Assembly (NCBI RefSeq): GCF_000218685.1
Contig: NW_006763298.1
Coordinates: 1,142,386-1,206,385 of the forward strand
Length of the DNA stretch: 64,000 bases
Reading direction: 5' to 3'
DNA from: Serpula lacrymans var. lacrymans S7.9
Lineage: Eukaryota > Basidiomycota > Agaricomycetes > Boletales > Serpulaceae
Shown: positions 1 to 13,055 of the stretch, one piece after another
Layout: every line of letters begins with the position of its first letter
Position numbering within the stretch: position 1 is the stretch's first letter
Program-made: the position numbers and the translations under genes
The notes under the pieces: generated by a model
What the model saw: the letters and a program-made list of their open reading frames with translations, nothing else
Database searches by the model: none
What the model was told of the DNA's origin: nothing

Positions 1-289
1 TAGGGCCACACTACCTCATCGTCGTATCTAACATCTGACAATGTTGTGGGGTGGTCATGGGTACAAATATCCAGGTTTCCGCAGACGTCATTCGTATAAA
101 ACAGCATAGCACTAATACTCCTACTTCCACCCACATTTATGAACTAGACATGGGGTGAGTTTTGTTTTGTCAACTATTGGTCTTCAAATAGTCTCATCAT
201 TAAATAGGATTATAATCTCGTGTATAACAGGTAATGTTTGATTTCAGCCAGTGAACATAGCCTAACGATCTCCATTTCCAATCACCGTC

Positions 290-1112
290 TCATTTGCAGG
301 TATTTTTGCCTGCATCGGAGGGGCTATAATGAGTCTGGTAAGCCTGATTGCAGGCTGCCTTGAGTGTATCGTCGGAGGCGAGTGTGACATCTACCTTCGT
401 TACGAATTCCATCGTGCTGATTGAACGAATCGAAACTCCAGCAATAACCGGATTCTTCGCTGCTGTAGTAGATTGTGTAACCGGCTGTCTCTGTTGTGGG
501 TAAGTGGTGACATGATTGGTACCATTGACATTGAATACGAAATCACTCGACAGTAGAGTATGAGTGGGGGTTCCGGGATAAAGAATCCTGGAGCCCTTAG
601 TATTCACATTCGCCAGTGGAGTGTAAAGACGGATTTCTCTCATATATAGACATTCTTCGGAAAAGTCCGAGTCATGCTATTGTATTGTACATTACTATCG
701 AAAGTCCTTTTACAGTACTGAATAGGCTACAACCTGAATAGTGAACATACTTAGTATGTGCACGGAACCGGTAATCTTGTTTAGATTTCTCAGAGATGTT
801 ATCTAATCGATGTATAGTCAGGGTCAGGCATCGATATCTCTTGCCTGTCTGGTTCAGCGCGCTTGATCGCTGGGTGTGGATTTGACAGATATGAACTTCG
901 AGGGAAAGCCGTGGAATGGGAAATTGAAAGTAACCCGCACTATTCTGTACTGAGACATTTACATTAGACGTGCCAGCGTCTAGATATACAATTTTTTCTG
1001 CCGGAGAGATGTTGGCGGTTTCCTGCACGGGATGCATATGGGTGCTGTTATATGATCGATCTACAAAATTGACTGGGAGCCAAACAAGGACAATCAAACA
1101 AGATGCGTACAT
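290..1112 (-). CDS. Unrecognised protein with hydrophobic N-terminus (model incomplete)
   Basis: Two open stretches on the minus strand look like exons of one gene. The first begins with ATG at 1112 and reads a hydrophobic leader (MYASCLIVLVWLPVNFV) that could be a signal peptide or membrane anchor. An Asn/Ser/Thr-rich segment with several N-glycosylation-like sites follows. The second stretch (about 640 down to a TGA at 290-292) continues in the same style and ends in NTCK. The intron between them, somewhere in about 640-890, could not be placed with certainty. I do not recognise a family. The gene lies head to head with URA2, whose start is 121 bp away, so the two would share a very short promoter region. 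Confidence 0.4.
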
Positions 1113-1233
1113 CTTAGATGGAGCGCATACTTTTCTTCTCTTCTTTCCTCTTCACCAAAATACCCTCTGGGCTCTTTGTTGGAGAGGAAAGAACCCATTG
1201 ATATCTATCCAATAAATCATTCTTTCGACGACT

Positions 1234-4200
1234 ATGGCATTGTCAAATCAAAATGGTCCTGTCAGACCTACCTTTTCACGTTCTTCTAGCAATTTTGCCC
1301 AGCCCAACGGGTTCCCTGCCCCCCCAGTCACGTTCATCCCCATCAAAGACGATGTCGCAGCACCAGATCCAGTCGATGCTGTTTTGGAGCTGAGTGACGG
1401 TTCTGCTTTTCGTGGCATTAGTTTCGGTGCGCAGGATAAAAGCATCGCTGGCGAGTGTGTTTTCCAGACCGGTAAGTTTTACCCATACTTTATTATTATA
1501 GAATATCAACTAAAAAAACTTCTGTGATCGTAGGTATGGTTGGATATACCGAGTCTTTGACTGATCCATCATATCGAGGTCAGATTCTTGTTTTAACCTA
1601 CCCTCTCATCGGAAATTACGGTGTGCCAGCCCGTAATGTACAAAATGCAGTCGATGGTCTCCCTTTGGATTTCGAGTCTTCTCTCATACATATTGCCGCT
1701 CTTGTGGTCGGTTCATATTCTGAAGATTACAGCCATTTCTTGGCAAATTCATCTCTTGGGACTTGGCTCAAAGAAAATAATATCCCAGCTATTTACGGAG
1801 TGGACACACGCGCCCTCACCAAAAAAATTCGCGAGAAGGGTTCCATTCTAGGAAAAGTCCTCGCCAGAAGGTCGGATGCGCCCCGAGGCCGTCTACGCTC
1901 TCTCATTCCGGAATCACAACCAACCTCACGCGCATCTTCCCCTCCTGCACCCTTGTCTTGGAGAGAAGACTATCTTGATGTTCCCTTTCATGACCCCAAC
2001 CAAGATAATCTCGTTGCAGCCGTGTCGCTCAGTACTCCACGCCTGTTCAAACCCATCGTCAAAGCGCACTTACACCCCTCCGGACGTCCTCTTCGTGTGC
2101 TAGCCATAGATGTCGGCATGAAGTATAACCAGATCCGTTGTTTTATAAATCGAGGTGTCGAGCTGAAAGTTGTGCCTTGGGACTATGACTTTGTAAACGA
2201 ATCTGAACCGTACGATGGACTATTTCTGTCCAACGGCCCCGGCGATCCCACTACAATCAAAATTACTATTGATAGGCTTGCTCAAGCCATGAAAAAGGGC
2301 GATCGGCCTATATTTGGTATCTGTCTTGGCCACCAACTGATGGCCCTCGCTGTTGGCGCGTCAACATCTAAAATGAAATACGGTAACCGGGGCCATAACA
2401 TTCCCTGCACCGACGCCCTGTCCGGAAGGTGTTACATCACCAGCCAAAACCACGGGTTCGAAGTAGACGCTGCTACTCTACCTCAGGGGTGGAAAGAGCT
2501 CTTCAAGAATGCCAACGATGGTAGCAATGAAGGAATTTATTGCGAGGATAAACCCTTTTTCTCTGTTCAGTTTCACCCAGAGTCGACGCCTGGCCCTCGT
2601 GACACAGAATTTTTGTTTGACGTTTTCATTCAAAACATTCTGGATTGCATTTCGGCGAATTCTCTCGTTCCTATTTCTCTTCCCGGAGGTAAAAAGGAGG
2701 ACAATGATAAACGTGCTCCTCATGCCAATGTACAAAAGGTACTTATTTTGGGTTCGGGAGGTCTGTCTATTGGACAGGCAGGCGAGTTCGACTACTCGGG
2801 TTCGCAGGCTATCAAAGCCCTCAAAGAAGAGGGCATATTCACCATCCTCGTCAATCCAAACATTGCTACTATCGCAACCTCGAAAGGCCTTGCCGATAAA
2901 GTATACTTTTTGCCTGTTACCCCGGAATTTGTTCGCAAAATCATCAAATATGAACAACCGGATGGCATTTACGTGACATTTGGTGGACAAACGGCGCTGA
3001 ATGTGGGAATCAAGCTCAAGGATGAGTTTGCTGCCTTGGGAGTCAAAGTGCTTGGAACTCCAATCGAAACTATCATCACCACAGAGGACAGACAGCTGTT
3101 TGCACAAGCCATGGAGGATATTGGGGAGCGTTGTGCGCAATCGAGTACAGCGACTACCCAGGATGAAGCGGTTTGTGCAGCACGGGAGATTGGATACCCT
3201 GTTATCGTTCGCGCGGCGTATGCTCTAGGTGGTTTAGGATCCGGTTTCGCTCAAGATGAAGCGCAACTTCGCGCATTATGTAGCAAGGCATTTGCGACTA
3301 GCCCTCAAGTTCTCGTAGAGAAGAGTATGAAAGGTTGGAAGGAAATAGAATACGAAGTTGTTCGGGATTGCCGTGATAACTGTATCACCGTCTGCAATAT
3401 GGAAGTGCGTATTCTGTTTGTCATGTCGTCGCTTGTGTGCTTATAGCGAGTTATCCTCAGAACTTCGATCCCCTTGGCATCCACACTGGGGACTCCATCG
3501 TTGTGGCTCCTTCTCAAACATTATCTGACGCAGACTACAACATGCTTCGGACTACTGCGATCAATGTCATCAGACATCTGGGCGTAGTCGGCGAGTGCAA
3601 TATCCAATATGCGCTGAATCCAACTTCTCGCGAGTATTGTATCATCGAAGTTTGTTTCTTCTGTAAATTTTTCAGATCGTAACTCATGGTTGTATGCAGG
3701 TCAATGCACGTCTTTCTCGCTCTTCTGCCCTAGCTTCAAAAGCAACGGGATATCCTCTCGCATTCATCGCTGCCAAACTTGGTCTCAACATTCCGCTCAA
3801 CGAAATCAAGAATTCAGTGACCAAGGTCACAAGCGCTTGCTTCGAACCTAGTCTTGATTATGTCGTAGTCAAAATCCCTCGCTGGGACTTGAAGAAGTTC
3901 AATCGCGTCAGCCGACTTCTCAGCAGCAGCATGAAGAGTGTGGGTGAGGTAATGAGCATCGGTAGGACTTTCGAAGAGACGATACAGAAGGCTATTCGCG
4001 CAATCGACGACCAATTTGCTGGATTTGCCAAGGTTCGTTTGTAGCTATATGCGCCGCTTTTGATGACTCATCTTTAAGCATGCAGAATGACTTTGTAGAA
4101 GATATCGACGAAGAGCTTGTTAATCCTACCGACAAGCGCATATTTGCGATATCTACTGCTTTCCACCGTGGTTATAGTGTGGACAAAATCTGGCAAATGA

Positions 4201-7200
4201 CTAATATCGATAAGTGGTTTTTGACTAAGCTCCAGCATATCTTCAAGATGGAGAAAAGCCTCTCGTGCGTTTTTGAAAAAAAAAAATTTGATGATAATTT
4301 TTTTAACATGGTATCTTAAAAAGGGAGTCCAATGTTTCGAACATAACGCCAGACATTCTTTTGCAAGCAAAACAACTCGGATTCTCTGATCGGCAGCTTG
4401 CTACCTGCTTAGGGTCTACAGAGCTTGCATTGCGTAGGCTCCGCCAAGAAAGTGGAATTGCTCCATTTGTCAAACAAATCGATACCGTTGCTGCAGAATT
4501 CCCCGCATTCACGAACTACCTTTATACCACATATAATGCTGTGGAACACGATATCACATTCGATGATCGTGGTATCATGGTACTAGGGTCTGGTGTATAT
4601 CGAATTGGCTCTTCTGTCGAGTTTGACTGGTGTGCCGTTCGAGCCATCAGGACCTTACGCGAACAAGGATTCCCCACCATCATGGTCAATTACAATCCGG
4701 AAACTGTCAGTACGGATTATGACGAAGCTGACAAACTTTACTTCGAGAACATCAGCTTGGAAACGATACTCGATATTTACGATACAGAACGCTCACGAGG
4801 AGTCATCTTATCCATGGGTGGGCAAACACCGAATAATATCGCCCTTCCACTCCACCGACAGAATGTTAAGATATATGGAACTTCTCCTGAAATGATAGAC
4901 ACTGCGGAAAATAGGTACAAATTCTCGCGTCTCTTGGATGAGATAGGAGTGGACCAGCCTCTGTGGAAAGAACTTACCAGCTTTGAAGAAGCTCATTCCT
5001 TCTGCGACACTGTTGGTTACCCAGTCCTTGTACGACCATCATACGTATTGTCAGGAGCCGCAATGAACGTCGTCTCTACTGGAGATGATCTTTCTAATTA
5101 TCTCACACAAGCAACTGCCGTCTCGCGCGAACATCCTGTGGTGATTACCAAATATATCGAGCAAGCCAAGGAGATTGAGATGGATGCTGTTGCAAAGGAT
5201 GGGAAGATGGTTATGCACTTCATTTCAGAACACGTGGAGAATGCTGGAGTCCACTCTGGAGATGCCACGTTAATACACCCTCCTCAGGACCTGGATCCTG
5301 CGACTGTCCGCCAGATTGAAGAAGCCACAGCAAAGATCGGAAACGCTCTTAACGTGACTGGGCCATTTAACATTCAATTTATAGCCAAGAACAACGAAAT
5401 CAAGGTCATTGAATGCAACCTTCGTGCAGCGAGATCTTTCCCCTTTGTCTCTAAGGTCACTGGCATCGACGCCATCGAAATGGCAACAAAGGTCATGATC
5501 GGCCTGCCTGTGGAGTCGTACCCCGACCCTGGGCTTCCACACGATTACGTCGGTGTGAAGGTGCCACAATTCAGTTTCAGTCGTCTTTCTGGTGCCGATC
5601 CAGTCCTTGGTGTAGAAATGGCCTCTACTGGCGAAGTTGCTTGTTTCGGTCGTGATAAGTATGAAGCTTATCTCAAGGCTCTGATATCCACAGGAATTGT
5701 TCCTCCAAAGAAGAATATTCTCTTCTCCATTGGTAGCTACAGGGAGAAACTCGAAATTCTTCCTTCGGTGCAGAAACTACATGCTGCCGGATATAACATC
5801 TTCGCTACCTCAGGTACAGCTGATTTCTTGACAGAGCATAATGTTCCCTGCAAGGTGAACTCCTCAGTATTCGTGTAATATCGTATTTACTTACATGTTT
5901 TACAGTACCTTGAAACCCTTGGCGAGGATAGCAGTGACAAGCAGAAATCGGAGTATTCGCTTACTCAGCATCTAGCGAACAATCTCATCGATATGTATAT
6001 CAATCTTCCCTCGAAGAACCACTATCGTCGTCCTGCTAGCTATACTAGCAAAGGTTACCGCACCCGTCGTATGGCTGTTGACTTTGCTGTACCTTTGATC
6101 ACGAACGTGAAAAATGCGAAGCTACTTGCTGAGGCACTGGTTCGCAAGCTCCCTTTGGATGTATCGACTGTCGATTCCAAGAGTTCTCACATGACCCACA
6201 TATTCCCTGGACTGATCAACATTGCTGCCTTTGTGCCACAGCTGATAACCCAAAGCAGCGACTTCACCCAGATGACGAAGGCCTCCGTATGTGGAGGTTT
6301 CACTACGTCCTTGGTCATTCCAATAGGCAGTGACGGGGAGATCACAGACGGGAAATCGCTCGAATCTGTTCACAAGAGCGCAGCAAACTCTGCCCACTGC
6401 AATTATGCGCTTAGTATAACAGCGAATGTGGACAATTCCCAGGCATTGGACGAGGAAATCCGCGCCGACCTCAAGTCTCTTTTCATTCCATTCCATGTGG
6501 GTAAAGTTCCCACTCAGGTCTCAACCGTTGCGGCCCATTTCGCTTCTTGGCCGGCCGAAAAGCCTATCATGACTGATGCAAGGGGATCAGACCTTGCTTC
6601 AGTGCTCCTGCTTGCAAGTCTTCACAATCGCAGTGTTCATATCACAGATGTCAGGAGCAAAGAAGATCTTTTGTTGATTTCTCTCAGCAAGGCCAAACAA
6701 CTCAAGGTTACCTGCGATGTTTCAGTCTTTGGATTGTTTTTTGCCCGTGAACAATATCCTCAGTCCACTTCTTTGCCGACATCGGATGATCAGAAAACGT
6801 TGTGGGAGAACTTGGATGTCATAGATGCTTTCTCAGTTGGTGGCGTACCCTATCGCCTGACCTCCGACTTGAATGAGCAATCATCTCCCTGGTCTGGGGT
6901 AGAAGAAACACTGCCGCTCTTGCTAACAGCCGTCATGGACGGTCGACTAACATTTGATGATATACGCCAACGTCTTCATGACAACCCCATTCGCATATTT
7001 GGATTGCCGGAACAAAACAACACTCATGTGGAAGTCGTCATTGGTCGACGAACACTGTTTGGTAAGCGTACGACATGTTGGTCACCCCTGGAACAAGGCC
7101 CGGTATCAGGATCACTGCACAGAGTTGTAGTACATGGTCAAACTCTATACCTTGATGGTGCACTTTCATCTTCGCCTTCTGGCAGAGATATATCGAGTGC

Positions 7201-8486
7201 CACCATTACCCATACAGCTACGGACAGGTCTTCTACTAACCTTCCAGCACCAAAACCGGAACTTGGAATTGCCGGCTCAGCGGTCGTTAAAGCTTCAGAC
7301 GCTCTTGCTCAGCCTCACCTCGCGCCGCTGGTTTCAACCTCGCATCCACAGACAAATGCCTCGTCTATTTCTAGCATTATGTCTCATGGACCCCATCCTG
7401 CTTTCCACCGCAGGCATATTTTGTCTGTGAAGCAGTTCACACACAGGGATATATATGATCTCTTTTCTCTTGCCCACGAAATGCGCCTGCAAGTGGAGCG
7501 AAATGGCACATTAGATATTCTGAAGGGCAAAGTTCTTTGCACTTTGTTCTATGAGCCATCCACTCGCACCAGTGCATCGTTCGATGCAGCTATGAAGCGC
7601 TGTGGAGGGGAGGTGATACAAGTCAATGTTGATGCCTCTTCTGTGCTGAAGGGCGAGAGCTTGGCCGATACCATACGGACGCTCGGTTGCTACGCCGACG
7701 CCATCGTGATCAGGCATCCTGATGTTGGAAGCTCACAGGCGGCAGCGAAATTGTCTCCGGTGCCTATCCTGAATGCTGGAGATGGAGTTGGCGAACATCC
7801 AACACAGGTATGTTTATTTATACTCCCCTAGTCCCTCCCCACTCAGTATGCCACTAGGCGTTGTTGGATATATATACGATCCGTTCCGAGTTAGGAACGG
7901 TGAATGGGCGTACCATCACGATTCTGGGAGATTTAAAGAATGGGCGGACTGTCCACAGTTTGGTGACTTTGCTTTGCCTTTACTCTGTTCGCCTCAACTT
8001 TGTTTCGCCTACGTCGTTGGCGATGCCTCAGAGTGTCGTGGCCGCTGCCCGTAAAGCAGGGGTTCCTGTTCAACAGTTCGATTCGCTCGAAGAGGTGCTT
8101 TCCGATACTGACGTCTTGTATGTCACCCGAGTTCAAAAGGAGAGATTCGAGAGCGAACTGGAATGGCAAAGGGTCAAAGACTCTTATCGCGTTGATCACG
8201 CGCTGCTGTCGAGAGCGAAGGAAGATATGATTGTGATGCATCCTTTGCCTCGCGTAAACGGTAAGTATTCACCGAGCTATATCTCAGCAGGATGATAACC
8301 ATACCTTTGTGATGGTAGAAATTGATCCTGAGGTTGACTTCGACTCTCGACGAGCTGTCTATTTCCGGCAGATGCGCTACGGACTTTATGTGCGTTTACC
8401 ATTTTTATTATTTATTTTTCGAAAAAAGTGCTTACTTGTGGTTTGGACAGATCCGTATGGCTCTCCTTGCCAGTGTCATGGCCTGA
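1234..8486 (+). CDS. URA2: URA2-type multienzyme: glutamine-dependent carbamoyl-phosphate synthase / aspartate carbamoyltransferase
   Basis: This is the fungal trifunctional-looking protein that starts pyrimidine synthesis, making carbamoyl phosphate and then carbamoyl aspartate in the cytosol. Ten exons join in frame: 1234-1471, 1534-3404, 3461-3649, 3700-4032, 4086-4264, 4324-5854, 5906-7807, 7858-8260, 8319-8389 and 8451-8486. They give 2250 residues, close to yeast Ura2 (2214). Order of domains: a class I glutamine amidotransferase with the nucleophile motif GICLGHQ near residue 342 and FHPES; two ATP-grasp synthetase halves from about 477; an MGS-like regulatory domain; a dihydroorotase-like domain around 1500-1900; and aspartate carbamoyltransferase from about 1945, with [17 protein letters not shown] and HPLPR. 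The dihydroorotase-like part lacks the metal-binding HxH ([10 protein letters not shown] stands there), as known for fungal Ura2, so a separate dihydroorotase is expected elsewhere. UTP feedback is expected from the family. Confidence 0.97.
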
Positions 8487-10491
8487 AAGCCCACACAAAA
8501 AAAGACGATCCTCTAGTCCACAGGACTAAGTAGGCGCAAAATAATCTCATCTTTGTACTTTTAGGGGGGGTGTTGGACAAAAAGCCTGAGGATGTATGTA
8601 TCAGTTAAGTTGCTCTGGGACAAGGGTAGACACGGACGATCATGATAACTCATAGAATCGCAGCGTTAAAATTACTGACTTGGATTTCATGCTGTATGTA
8701 GATGCACTGATGTTAACGCGAACTAAGTTTGGGTTATTTGTAAGAAAGTAACTTGAATGGCGTATGTACGGTTACGTATATTTACACACGTTGTCTTTCA
8801 CCTTCACGTCAACTTGAATGGCGCTATGATGTCCTGTCAGTATAAACGCCAGTTTCGAGTTCGCCGCTTTGATTTGATTGCCCAAACCAATTTCTATTGC
8901 TGATCAGGATCTCCCATTACAACAATATGGTGCCAATTTCGAATTCGAAGGAAGTTCAAGTTGAAACGCGGAGTTGTTATGGATGGTGGGCGGCGTATCG
9001 CGGCCGACGAGCGCTGAATACTGAGTACTAAAGAAAGAAAGAAAGAAATAGGCAAGTACCACCACCATGAAGCTATGCTATCAATAATTATCCATCGTGA
9101 TCATCTTCATCCGGCGATACCAGCGAAGCGCTGCTGAACGTTCGTCATGCATGTGTTTATCTTCACATTGCAAAATCTTGATGGGCTGCTGCCACGAAAC
9201 ACAAATACTTGAGCGCTTGAGCGAGTAACTCGGGTTATCTTGCTGCGGTTTTCCCTGGATCCTAAATTGACCAGATTGCTTCTGTAATAGTTTTTATAGG
9301 ATAAGGAAAGCATGACTTGGACGCTCAGCGCTCAGCGTTCACGTGTATATACACGTCACATCCCACTCTGAATTACGTGGTTCTCTTGTATCACAATTCA
9401 ATCATATAATCTGACATTCTTTGTAAAGCCATTCTAGAAGTTGAGAAGTGAGACCTTCGCCGTTTCCAGTGGGCAGTGTCGATATCGGGGTTATCGTGAT
9501 GGTGCTCGCGATTGAACACAGTGCTGGCACTGTTACGCCCTATAAGTATTTCTTGGCTAATCTTACACAATATCTAGACGCGGTGGCTGCTTTGAATAGC
9601 AGAAAAGAGCGAGCTTTTATCGGCCAATCCTATACTCGAATTACCAGTCGGAAAAACATAGGATGCCCTTTTCCCAGGAACCGAGGGTACCGCCGGTGTC
9701 AAACCTCGATGACTACGGTACAATACTCTTTGACATGGGCGGACCTTCAAGCTCCAGATGCTTACTTGTTCTACTCGGCTTAGAGACATTTATAACGCTC
9801 ACAGCACCCTTTTTGTGTTCCTGATTGGGATCACTTGATAATTATCTGGACAGCCGTGAGGAGAACTGCCAAAAATTGTTCGCGGAAGATGATATTGCTT
9901 CCGGCATTCTTCTTGAATTTACTTCCGCGAGGACATGGAGTGCATGGGAGCACCTGTAACCAGCTGTAGCCTCCCATGGCGCGTTGTTTTCTGTCAAGGC
10001 ATGCTTGATATATCGTGTTGTCTCTTGTTATTCTCGGCTCTTTGTCGACAGCGATGCATCTTTGGATGGACCTCGCTGCTATCTAAGGATAAATTCTGAT
10101 GTGTGTTCGATGAAACATACCGCTACTCCGTTTCATCTCTTCCTTTATCTCTCCCACTGCCTGCCATTTGAGATCCATATCCATTAGGCAGACTACCCAA
10201 TCATGAACAACGAGATCTTCATAAATACTCTATTATGATGGTTATCATGTGGTTTCCATAATGAATACCGTGACGAGATCATGCGATGTAGCAACCGCTC
10301 GAAGCCGTCGCATCCACAGAGAATTGATATTCTCCGAGTGGTCTCGGCCGTATGATATGAATCTCCCCGACCGGGACTAACGAACATAAAAGCCGCAGGA
10401 TCATCTCGCGCTTTGTCCTTTTGGCTCTTTTCAGATACACCAGCGACGTTGCAGGCTTATTGCATTTTTAACTGGTACAGATTTTAGCATA
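8487..10491. other. Gene-poor 2 kb stretch
   Basis: No convincing gene was found here. The first part is the 3' region of URA2. A short (aaag)n run lies near 9028-9048 and a perfect 16-bp palindrome at 9341-9356. Short ORFs (for example 9448-9783) show no family resemblance, no codon pattern like that of the neighbours and no intron-linked continuation. Confidence 0.5.
9341..9356. repeat. Perfect 16-bp palindrome
   Basis: ACGTGTATATACACGT equals its own reverse complement. It follows a short direct repeat of CTCAGCG units. It could be a protein-binding site or chance. No gene model overlaps it. Confidence 0.6.
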
Positions 10492-11749
10492 ATGGAACAT
10501 GAATCAAACCTTCCCGCCCTGCCCACCGGCGTTCAAAATAGTCAGTCCAACCGTCATGGTCAGGAGGATGTGTCTCGACACGGAGAACCTACCTTGACGA
10601 TAACTCAGCCTTTGGACACAGGCGCTGTGTATAGCACGCCAGATGCCCAAGCACGCCCACAATCATCCTCGACAGGAAAATATCTATCTGACTCGGCCGA
10701 AGACCACTCACCAGCATCGGCTCTTCACCCTTCAAATAACGTCTTTAGCGATGATCACAATGTGAATCGCCATCTATCTGGTGTAGCTTCGCTTCCACCA
10801 CCTGCAAGAAGTAGAGATGGACATAATGGTATACGTGGGCCAGGACGACGAGCAACGATGGGAGCAGCACCTGGCCTAGATTGGATAGTGCCAGTAGAGG
10901 AAACCACGAAAACGCATGTCACGGTGAGAAGCAACATTTCGCCGGTTATCTGGCTCTTCATCTCATGATATTCCGTATATCAGCCCCGACGTACTTTGCA
11001 TGAGCGCATACAGCCGACTCTTGAAGTCGCAGTGACAGAGCGAGACAAGTATGCCAAGAAAGGTAAGGCACATCATACCTGATGGATTCTCTCTGCCAAT
11101 GCTAATGCTAATACGCATTACTTCACCCCTTCCATCTTTTCATGGTGCTTCGTATGACGTTATCAGCGATGTGGACAGGTTATGCTCTCAACGCGGCAAT
11201 TGGCTTGCAGGTTCTTCTCGGAGCGCTCACCACCGCCATTTCAGCGGCCACCACTGGCAGGCAGGCAAGTATTCCGATAGCGCCATCACACATGATCTGT
11301 TGCTTATTAGAGTATCGGGTAGACTTCGATCGCTACCTCGATTCTCGGTCAGCTGGCTTCTATTTTATCCCATTTTCATTTTACTGACATATAGACGCTT
11401 TTTTGCCCTGTTATCAAACTTTTTTTTGTGACTTGTAGGCGGCCTCTCTACTCTTGTCGCCTCGTATCTTGCACGCGCGCGGGGCTCCAATGAACCAGAA
11501 CTGTCTATAACGCGTGTAAAAGACCTAGAACAATTCATTCGAGATTGTAAGGCGTTCCAGATGGATCATGGGCATATGTATGGCGATGAAAAAAATGGAC
11601 TCGATCGACGCTTGGAAGACTTACGACGAAGGTTTGAAGAATTATTAGGGAATGCTAACGGGTGAGCTATGTTATCTCTTTTGTCTTCAAAGTACCTCTC
11701 GCTCAACGCAATAATGTTCAGAGAGAGACGATTATCGCCTCCCGTATAG
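10492..11749 (+). CDS. Fungal SLATT-domain membrane protein
   Basis: The six-exon model is 10492-10923, 10984-11062, 11167-11264, 11323-11347, 11439-11661 and 11722-11749, giving 294 residues. Residues 1 to about 140 are Ser/Pro/Asn-rich and probably disordered. From about 145 the protein reads like the fungal SLATT domain: a basic-acidic helix (RRTLHERIQPTLEVAVTERD), a Tyr-Ala pair, then two membrane segments (ALNAAIGLQVLLGALTT and ILGGLSTLVASYLARARG), and a conserved SNEPELS followed by a charged helix. SLATT proteins are two-helix membrane proteins. In bacteria they are associated with nucleotide-signal and SLOG-type conflict systems, where a pore-forming effector role has been proposed; the fungal role is not known. 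The 25-bp exon 4 restores the conserved TSIATSILGG segment, and the intron before it uses a GC donor (gcaagt). The start is the first ATG of the open frame. Confidence 0.8.
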
Positions 11750-12241
11750 TATACCCGATTATGATCATTTAAGCCGAGCGTTCCACTCAAACGCTTCATA
11801 AAAATTACCGCAGAACGAACTCTTAGACATAACCTCCCTCGCATGATATATTATAGCACGCAGTTTTTTCTTTTTACATCTTGGTCGCATTAGCTCTTTC
11901 ACGGCTTTACGGTTTCCACTTTGCAGTTATTTTACTCTAGTATGAACTTGATGATGACCCCATCTCTGGGGAATGTTTTGCAGTAATGACATCTGTTTTT
12001 TTTTTGTTATGATATTTGCCTCACCAGCGCTCAGCACTGAGTACATGGGCACATGCAGGTATATAGTTACATTCAATGGGCGTGTAGGCATCACATGCCG
12101 TTTACATGCAATCACGTGATTCTCGCTTTTAAACGTTCCCACGTTCGTTTAGTTTGATCTCTACCACCGAGGGCTCATATAAAGATTGAGTGACAGTTGA
12201 GGTGAAACTGTCTTTGAACGGCCCCAAGTCCCTGATCCACA
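11750..12241. other. Intergenic region
   Basis: This is the 3' region of the SLATT gene and the promoter side of the NC2-alpha gene. I see no further gene. A CACGTGA-like hexamer context (aatcacgtgatt, 12110-12121) is a palindromic E-box-type sequence about 120 bp upstream of the next start. Confidence 0.4.
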
Positions 12242-13055
12242 ATGAAGACCAAGAATAAGCAAACAAAGTTCCCAGTGGTGAGCTCTTTCTGCATTGCAGT
12301 TATGCAGAACATACATCGTGACTCTTGCGCTTTATCTCATGAAATTGCTGTGAAACTCTGAAACACTACTCAAGGCGCGGATAAAAAAGATCATGCAGAA
12401 AGACGAGGAAGTGGGGAAAGTTGCGCAGGCGACTCCTGTAGTTATCTGTATGTGAACGTGCAGCTTCTTATATCCCCACGGTGGTGTTGATTTTTCACTC
12501 CTGGGCTAACACCGGTTTCTGCAGCAAAGGCACTGGAACTCTTTCTGGCCCTCATAATTGACGAAGCAAGCAAAGTGACGCTGGAAAGAGGGGCAAAGAA
12601 GGTTGAAGCATATCATCTGTTGCGTATCTATCTTGTTTTCTGGCCTTGGGCGACACAACTCAATCAGCTAGTTCAGTAAACATGCGGTCGACACTACGGA
12701 AATGCTGGATTTCTTAAAGGAAATCGTGGAGTCTGTCCCAGATCCATCTGCAGGTGGAACTATCGATTTAGAAGCAGAGAGCTTGGAGAATGCAAAAAGA
12801 AAGAGGGGAAAGGGGAAGAAGAATGGAGCTCCAGCAGCGCCTGCTGGAGAAGGTACTACTAAGAAGCGTCGTAGAAAGAAAGCTGAAGTGGAAGCAGAGG
12901 CTGCTGCAGAGCCAGGGGCAGGGTCGGACCAAGAAGGAGATGGCGGTATGGATGAAGACGAGGAGGGTGATGGGTATGCAGGGGGTTCAGACTATCGACA
13001 CGGAGATGATAGATGGCGAGAGGTGGACGACGACGCGCCATACGTACCACGGTGA
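12242..13055 (+). CDS. BUR6: Negative cofactor 2 alpha subunit (DRAP1/Bur6-like histone-fold protein)
   Basis: NC2-alpha pairs with NC2-beta through histone folds and binds TBP on DNA, blocking TFIIA/TFIIB entry or redistributing TBP. Four exons (12242-12277, 12375-12447, 12525-12618, 12677-13055) give 193 residues. The histone fold occupies about residues 9-85 and carries the family signature: ARIKKIMQ, then DEEVGKVAQATPVVISKALE, LIIDEAS and AYHLKHAV. After the fold comes a Lys/Arg-rich nuclear-signal-like block (KRKRGKGKK and KKRRRKK) and then a long acidic tail rich in Asp, Glu and Gly, as in DRAP1 homologs. The first exon is only 12 codons. It converges on SLD5, the two stops being 196 bp apart. 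A Dpb3/NF-YC-like assignment was considered, but the VAQATPVVIS and LERGAKKVEAYHL pattern fits NC2-alpha better. Confidence 0.88.

Noticed and set aside
2478..3140. Long antisense ORF (220 codons) within URA2
   Set aside because: It is a shadow of the conserved plus-strand coding sequence. No family resemblance and no intron-linked continuation.
9448..9783. Plus-strand ORF of 111 codons in the gene-poor stretch
   Set aside because: No recognisable motif, the start is not ATG, and no neighbouring exons join to it.
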